From Apilactobacillus waqarii (lineage in GTDB: Bacteria > Bacillota > Bacilli > Lactobacillales > Lactobacillaceae), in the NCBI RefSeq assembly GCF_019061205.1, contig NZ_JAHQYH010000007.1, positions 21,298 to 85,297 of the forward strand: a stretch of DNA of 64,000 nucleotides, in the 5' to 3' direction. The notes under the pieces were generated by a model. That model did not search any database and was not told the origin of the DNA. It saw only the letters and a list, made by a program, of their open reading frames with translations. Position numbers and translations under genes: made by a program. How positions within the stretch are numbered: position 1 is the first letter of the stretch; every line of letters starts with the position of its first letter. This document shows, piece after piece, positions 45,201 to 54,200 of this stretch.

Positions 45201-48200
45201 CAATCCATCATTGAAACCAATTTGAGCTTTAGTAAATCCATTTTGTTTAGCTAAACTTGCCAAATCATTTCCTTGAGGAGCGCTTAAATTGTTCAAATAT
45301 GCTCTAGCACCCAATCTTGCATTAAACATACCATTTCTCTTAGCTGCCATATATGCTTGATTGTAAATATAAGCTTGCGATGCATCTACTGGTTTAATAT
45401 GGTCATTTGTTCCATTAGCACCATCTGTATATCCTGCAATTGTAGCTAAATATGCAGACTTTTGAGCATTACTGCCTTCATATGAGCTACCCTGACTTGG
45501 ATCACTTAATGCATCATCAACACCATTACTTTTATCTTTATTAATTTGGATTCCTGATTGGTAAGAAGAATCAATATCGGATGTATTAGCCGAATCTCCA
45601 TCTTGATCAGTATATCCTTGTAAAGCAGCTTGGTAACCGTGACTTTCAGCGTTGCCTAGTGCATCGATAGCACCATTCTTAACATCACCGCTATTAGCTG
45701 CAAAATCAGCAACACCTTGCTTTGCAGCTAAGATTGCTGCTGCTTTGGCTTGCTTATATGATGATTGATATTCGGCAGGTTGACTCGAAATGTCACGAGA
45801 TCCACCAACAGTACCGTCAGCAAATCCTGCTTTAGCACCATTAAAGGAGTTAACCATATTTGTTCCATTGTTACTTGGTTGAGTTCTGTGAATGTCGGCT
45901 TTAGCTTCGTTGTAACCATTTTGAGCGTTTTGAACACCGGTATCATAAGCCATTTGTTGTTCTGGATTCCAACTTGAGTAAGCTGCTGGTTTAGAGCTAC
46001 TAAATGCATTTTGGGCACCTAAATTAGCCTTTGCTACCGCATCATTAAATGCATCCCTTTGCGCAGTAGTGTATGAATTGGATTGAGTATCTGCACCCTT
46101 GTTATCAGATGGTTTATTAGTAATTGTATTTCCGGCGTTAGCACCTTGTAGGTAACCATCTTTGGTTCCGTAGTAGGCATTCTTAGCGTCTCCAATTAAT
46201 CCAGAATCATCCTTATTACCAGTTTGAACTGCAGTAGATGAACCACTTGCTGTAGCAACCCCTTGATTAAATCCAGTTACGTAAGGCTTATCGGTATTAG
46301 ATGGTTTAACGGAGCTTGAAGTTTGACCCGCTTGCTTACCATCATTGAAACCACTAGCGGCTGTATTAACACCAGTAGCATAGTTGTTATCGGATTTTTC
46401 TACTTGTTGGTCAACAGTTCCCTTGGTGTAATCATTAGCACCAGCCTGTTGTCTACCAGAAGCATTTCCTTGATTATAAGCATTTTGGTAAATTGCATTA
46501 TTGCCTTCAATTGATTGGTTAGCGCTCTTATTGGTTGAGGCACCTTGAGTACTTGCAGCACCATCTTTGTAACCATCAACGGCACCCTTATAACCTGATT
46601 GATATGCACTAACATTCACGCTATTTTGACGAGATGCAGGTACAGTTGTATCACTTGAAGTATTTGGATCATTTTTAACAGCATTGATACCATCGTTTGA
46701 ACCAACTTCTTGTGAATAAGTAACTGCATAAAGTGGTGAGGTATTAGTTACATTTCTAATATTCTTTTGAGCATCAACTAATGCTCCCATAGTATCTTTA
46801 TAGCCAGGTTCGGAATTAGCATTAATATCGCTCTTTCCAGATAAGAAGTCATTCATGGCATCTTGATAACCCTTTTGAACTGCCTTAGCCATCTCATACC
46901 CGGCCTTGGCGTTTGAATTAGTTGGTTCGGAAGTAGTACCTCCACTTAAACCAAGTTTATATCCGGCAGTCGCATCGTTGTAAGCTTGATTGTAAACGGC
47001 TTGATTAGCAACGGTTGATTGACTATTTAGATTTTGAACAAGACCATTTTTAAAATCTGATAGTCCAGCTGCACTTGCATTATTAGCATCGTTGGCAGCT
47101 TTGTTGTAAGCCATGACGTATGCAGCGTTATGACTAGAATAAACAGATATTGGTGATGTGCTTCCATTTGATTTAACTGATGAAATTGCATCAGCTACAC
47201 CTTTATAAGTGTCAGAATTAGAATCACTCGCACTTGGGGATTGCTTACTTTCAGCAGCTTGGTAATCATTTTTAGCTTGTTGACCGACTTCAAATCCACG
47301 GTCGTATTCTTTAGAAATATTAGTTGAATTAGATCCACTAATTCCATCAGAATAACCTGTTTGGGCGTCAGTATAACCAGTCTTGTAGTTAGTATCTGTC
47401 GCACCTTCTAGGCTACCCTTTAAGAAATCAGTTGCAGCAATTTCTTTTCTACCAATTGCATTTCCTTTACCATATCCAAATTGATAGATTGGATTATTTT
47501 TATTAGGTGATTTTTGGTAAATATCATTGGAACCAACAGTACTACTCTTACCATCTAAGTATCCATCGATAACTGAATTAAAACCTGTCTTATAAGAATC
47601 ATTACTCATTGATTGATTATTATCAACAGAATCATTTGGTCCTAATTCTTTAGCATTAGCAGTGGATTGAGTGAGTTGCGTTACAGCGTCATTTAATCCT
47701 AATTGTTGTGAAGCAACAACTGCATAGATGGGTGAGCTATTTTGGTTATTTACTTGATTATTATTTGCATCCTTAATGGCTTGAACCGTATCTGCATAAC
47801 CAACTAATTCAGGATGTGCGTTAGGGTTAAAGCTTCCCTTCTCAACGTCAGAAATAGCTTGTAGGTATCCAGCTGAATAAGTTTGGGCTGCTTTGATTCC
47901 ATTATTTTCAGCATTTGAAGAACCTGCTGCGTCTGAATTGTTTAAACCTTCCAAGAAACCTTTTTGAGCTTCGTTATAGTTTTCATTGTAAACATCTTGC
48001 ATTGCAGCAAATGGTAATACCGCTCTCTTTTGGCCTCCTGAGAAGTCACTAGCACCTTGTTGTGCATCCATTCGAACTTGTCTTAAAGCAGCATTATACG
48101 CATTAGCATATTCTGCGTTAACAGATCCACCTAAAGACTTATCTGCAATAGCATTCTTTGCATCATCTGTTGAAGCATTTGCATAATCATCTAGTGCTTG

Positions 48201-51200
48201 TTTAGCACCCGCATAAGTTTGTGTTCCATCTGAATCTTGTTTATTAACTGCTTTTACATAGCTATCATGTTTGTTTAGACCAGCATCATATCCCATTGTG
48301 TAAGCCTTAGACTTACCACTTTCACTTTGTGTTTGTTGACTTGAACCATTGATTAAGCCATCTTGATAACCAGTTTCTGCAATGCTATATCCGTTAACAT
48401 ATTCTGGATTATCTGATTGTTTTGTTTTACCACTAACAAAATCTGATGCTCCAATATCAACTTGATTTGATTCTCTTGAAAGTTTATATGCATTTTGGCT
48501 TAAATCATTACTATAAGAGTCTGGAAGTGATTCTTGTTTGTATTGATAATAAGCACCTTGATAGTAAGCCTTATAAGCTTCTGCTTGACCGTTATCATAT
48601 CCTGTTGGGATTACCAAGTTATTAATATCAACTTGTTTATTTTGATCATAGTCTTGTTTAGCTTGATTTAAAGCGGCTTGAGCAGCAACGTAACCCTTGT
48701 ATGTGGTTGAACTTGTATTTGATGGTTGCACAGTGGACATTGCACCACTATAGATATTTCTACCATAGAAATATCCCGCACTTTGTGAATTACCATAAAT
48801 ATTGGATCCAGCAGACTTAAATGCTGCTAATAATCCACTTCTAGCCTTATCCCAACCATTGGCGTATGAATTATTTTCAAGCTCAGAGGATTGGCTGGTA
48901 TTATTTCTAGTTTGACCATTTACAAAGCCAGTAGCACCTTCTGAATTAGCGGACACAGACATTTGTGCAGAAATGTAGTAAACCTTTTTGTAAAGTGCCG
49001 ATTTTGTACTTCCAGGAGTACTTGACACCCCATTCTTGTTAACAGTATTAAAGGAATCATTAATAGCGCTAGTTACATCAGCATTACCAGATTGACCTGA
49101 AGTTTGATTTAGTGCGTTATTAAATGCATCTGCATAAGATTTACCTTCAGTTAGTCCCGCTTGGAAAGCTTCTCCAGAAACGTTATAACCTTGACTTGCG
49201 TATTCAGCAATATCATCGTTTGATGTATTGCCTGTAATACCTGCCTTGAATCCGTAAGCCTTATTTAAATATCCAGAATTAAATGCTTTACTGTCAGTTA
49301 ATCTAAAATTACCAACATATGGAGTTTGACTATCAAAGTTCTTTTCACCATTTTGATAATCCATTTGCAATTGTTGGAACATGTAATTGTAGAAAGTATC
49401 ATAGATAAAACTTTGATTTTCAAGATCTTGTCTCTTTTGGCCATTGCCCTTCAATACATCATTGTAAGAATCAATAGCTGCATTACTTGCATCATTGGCA
49501 ACGTAAGTATTAGCAGGTAGACTTTGATCATTATTAACATGACTTGCACTATCAATATTGTTAAGAGTATTAAATGCTGCACTGTATGCACTTTGGGCAA
49601 TTTGAATTCCCTTTTCATACAATGCTGATTCATGTGTATCTTTACTATTGATTGCATCCTTAAAGCCTGTAACGATCGCATTAATACTTGCTAAGTATGC
49701 AATCGTAGAAATGCCCTTATTTGCAGGTGTGTAGCTTGGAGTAATCTTTCCATAAACAATGTCATTATATGCTTTATTAGCAGTTTGTTGACCTAATGGT
49801 AAAGCTTGATTATAAGCTAATTGATAGATTTTTCCCTTGTTAGTAAGATTGGTTGTCGTTTGTTGTGAGTCGGGATTTAATAATCCATCACTATAACCTT
49901 GAACAGTCGCGTCAAAAGCATCAGAAGCATCCTTGTTATTCTTGACAGCATCTGGTTCGGCGGTAGTGTCGGTGTTAGCTGCAGCAACACCAGCTTTATA
50001 ATTTCTGTATTGAGTTAATCCAGAATTGTAACCATCTGAATTTACATTGGCACCGTTTTGGGCACTCTTTTGGTTAAATCCATCACTAGCGTCATTGTAA
50101 CCAGCCACACCAAAACCATTAGTTGGTTGAGTTGTACCGTTTAGATAAGCATTGTAACCATCTTTGTATTCGCTATTTCCACGATTACTAATAAATTGAT
50201 ACAAAGCTTGGTACAAAGGTGCAGTTGTATCATTAGTAGAATTATATGAAGTCTTTTGGATGTTTGCCAAAGAACCGTAGTAGGAGTCTACGGCTGTTCC
50301 ATATGCAACTGTTGAATTATTTTGTGATGTGATGTTCTTACCTTGAGCATCCAATACTAGGAATGCTTGTTTTGCACCAACGTTTTGGGCATTAAATGCG
50401 TAGTAACCAATTGCAGTAGCTCCCGCAGTATCAGCAGTGTAATTTCCAGCATCTTCGATTCCTAAATCTTTATTTGATGAGGTCAAATTATTTAAAGCCG
50501 TATTTAGTCCTGCACTAGCCGCATTAAAACCAGCACTGTAATTGTTTTGGTATGCTGAAGTTTGATTTGAAGGTACATTTAGTTTTTGATTGTTTGCGAA
50601 TGCATTAGCACCATCAAGGTATCCTTGTGCATCTTTTTGTGCTTGAACATCGGCAGCATATTGTCTAATTCCAGCATTAAAACCAATTACATATGAATGA
50701 TCAGTGCTGTCAGTTGTTGGATTAGAAGTTACTTGAGCTAAATCATATGCGTAATTGTATCCCTTGGTTGCTGCTGAAATACCATCTGCGTATTTAGCGT
50801 CACTTGCCTGAACACTCGTATTAACTGAATGATTTACAAAATCATTTGCACCAGCTGTACGACGACCTTCATTCATACCAAATTGGTAACCAGAAGTATA
50901 CACAGCAGGTTGGGTATTATCCTTATTAGTTGATGTTGGGTTAGTTCCAGCGGAACCGTCCTTATAACCATCAACGGCAGCTTGATATCCTAATTTGTAT
51001 GAACTTGGTTCACTGCTTTGGTTAGCAGCACTATCGCTAGCAGTATGGCTAACATTTGCATTAGCTATAACTGCTGAAAGACCATCTTGTTGACCTTGAG
51101 TGAATGCTGATTGTGCATTTAGATATGCATTGCGATAAGTAGTTGCTCTAACAGTTGTATCAGTTTGTGCATACACTTGAGGTAAACCTTTTTGGAAGTC

Positions 51201-54200
51201 TTTAATTGCATTTGCACTAGCAATTGGTCCAATGGCTTTTGTGTAACCAGCTAGTTGAAGTTGATTTAGACCTGAATCAGAATTACCTAGAAGAGCTTGG
51301 TAAGCACCAAACTTAGCTTGCTTATATACCATCAAATCAACACTTGTACCATTTGGATTTTTTTGCGTAGTTCCACTCAATTGACTAGGATCCGTATATG
51401 AAGATTCAGCAATATTTTTAACATCTTTTCCATTAACTGAATCAACAGCAGCTTGAACAGCGTTAAATCCAGCTTGAGCTGAATAATATCCTTGAACCCC
51501 AGCACTTAGAGCAGGAATAGTTGGTGTACTAGTTGTAGGCAACACCTTAGACTTAGCACCATTTACTAAAGACTTACCAATAATAAAACCTGTATTTTCC
51601 AAATTATTGGAATTAACATCTGGATTAGCTGAAGTTGAGTCTGTCATTGTAATAGCGTTATTAAAACCAGTAACCGCTGATAAATAAGCATTAACAGCAT
51701 CACTATCATCTTTTATGGATTGCCACTGAGATCCATTTAGATTACCAATAGTAAATGATGAACCTGATTTTTCATCAGCTATAAATGCTTCAAAACCTTT
51801 TTTATCTGCAATACCAATTTTTATACCGATGGCAGGCATTCCATCATTATTAAGGTTTGTTTTTGGATCAAAAGACGTATAACCTTTAACACCATTTGCT
51901 GAATATAAATAGTCTTTTACCCCATTATTGTAATTGGGGTTTGAGTATTTATAATATGGCTTTTGTAACCTGGCATCATTTACACCAGCACGATATGACG
52001 CTTCTTGATATCCTTTGATAAATGCAGTTGGGTTGGAAGAAGTATTAAAACTATCTAATTTAGTATAGTCAGCATCTGGATTGCTTGCATCAAATGCTTT
52101 GTAACCTGCTACTGCACTATCATAACCACTCAAATAATCAGCACTAGTTTGCACATTAAAAGTTCGGGCGGCCTTTGCATTTCCATTACCATTGATAGAA
52201 TCATTAATACCGTCAATAGTACCATTGTTGGTTTGTGCTACATTACCTTGGTCGGTTTGCATAGTTCCGTTATTATCTAATCTAACTTTCCCATTTGAAC
52301 CCTTGTTGTATCCTTCAGTAGTATTAGAATAGTTGCTACCATCTGTAGTTTGAACTACTGAACTAATACCATAGGTCAATCTTATCCCAGTAAAACTATT
52401 GCTAGCTAATGACTTAGGAATGGTGAAAGTAATTGGAACAATTTGACCATCTTTATAAGAAGTTGGTAATGCCTTACTATCTGAGTAGCTATTTGGATCA
52501 GCAGGAGCATTACCATTACTGATACTCTTATTTGTTGCTGGATTGTTAATTAATTTAGAAGATTGATTAACAATGGATCTATCTGTCCCTGAGTAAACAC
52601 CAACATAGATTGGTCCATTGGAAGGATCATACTTAGAAACTTTGGCATATGCCGTAACAGTTGCCGTATTATCACTATTAATATTCTTTGTAATTGGCCC
52701 AACGAAAGAAACTGATGGAACATCCCCAATTTCTAGTCTGTTAGGGTCAGTAATGGTTCCAGATACTGATTTTCCAGTACTATCAATACCGGTATAGTTC
52801 GTAGACCCTGAAGGTAGATTAAAGTAATAGAATAACTTATTGTCCACAGAAACTGTATAAGCACTAATAGGATTGTTACTAAATGATCCAGTATTTGGAT
52901 TCTTAGCCAATACAACGTGGCTGGCACCAACGTTATTGATATTTAGATTTCCATAGAAAGGAAGCATTCTTTGTCCAGTATTATCGGTAGTAACAATTAG
53001 GTTACCACGATTACCAACGTTCATTGCTCCTCCAGCAGCGAAATTAATAATTCCGTTGTATGAAGCAGCTTGTCCTGGATTATTAGTTAACTTAATTTGA
53101 ATTAATCCACCGTTTAAGACATTAACGTTTGTATTAGCTTTAAAGTCAAAAACTTGATTGTAAACATCTGGTTGCATTCCATCAACGATGTAGTTAATAG
53201 CACCACCATTAACGTTAATATTGGTAGCACCGGCTGTAGCAATACCACCACCGGCGTAGTTACTACCTCCAGATTGTGAGTAACTAGGAATGATATTTAA
53301 AGTGGCGTCTTTATTAACATTTAATTGACCACCACCAGAGAAATAAATTCCCCAGTCTCCACCATCATAAACACTTTGACCATTGTTTTGACCACGTGGA
53401 ATCAATGTCATCTTAGAACCTTGGCCTAAAGTAACGTTACCATTTGCATTAATTAATGTAGCACCAATTGATCTAGCAACTGTACCAAAGTAGTTACTAT
53501 TTGGTTCAAGGATAAAATTATTGATTTCAAGGTTTTCTTGGTTTCCTCCACCTTCTACAGGAACTCCATTTGAGCCTGTGAATGGTGAGTAATAAGTTGG
53601 TGTTGATGTATCCTGTGGCACTAGAACATTTACATTACCAGAGAAATATGTGTCATTACTTGTTGCACTTAACAATTGAGAACCAATATAGTTAAGATTC
53701 TTGTAATGAAGAGTCTGATTACTATTAACAGGTGCAAATGGCCCGTAATAGTTATATCCATATAGCGCTTGGAAATTTTGTAAATTAATTTGAGAAGCGT
53801 TGGTAATCTTGTATGAAACACCGTGCATATCCAACATATGGAACTGTCCATCAACTGTGAACGGACCATTATTACCGTAATATGTGTTGTTAGTTTCACC
53901 GGCTAATGGTGCTCCTGTAAAGTCAACATCAGCTGTTAACTTAACAGTTGTAATATTTCCAGGAGTAGAACCACCGCTTGAGTAGTTAGCTTGCCCATTA
54001 GTCATTACAGCATCAAATTGATTTGAGTTTGTAACATAAGCTATTCCTTGATTGATATTTGAAACTACATCATTAAAACCAGTTACGTATGCTGATCCAT
54101 ATGGAGATGATGTAATCGCTTTTGGTAATTTATTCTTTTGATAGTTATTACTACTATCGTATTGAGCTCTGATGGCATCTTTAGCACCAATGTATGCTAA

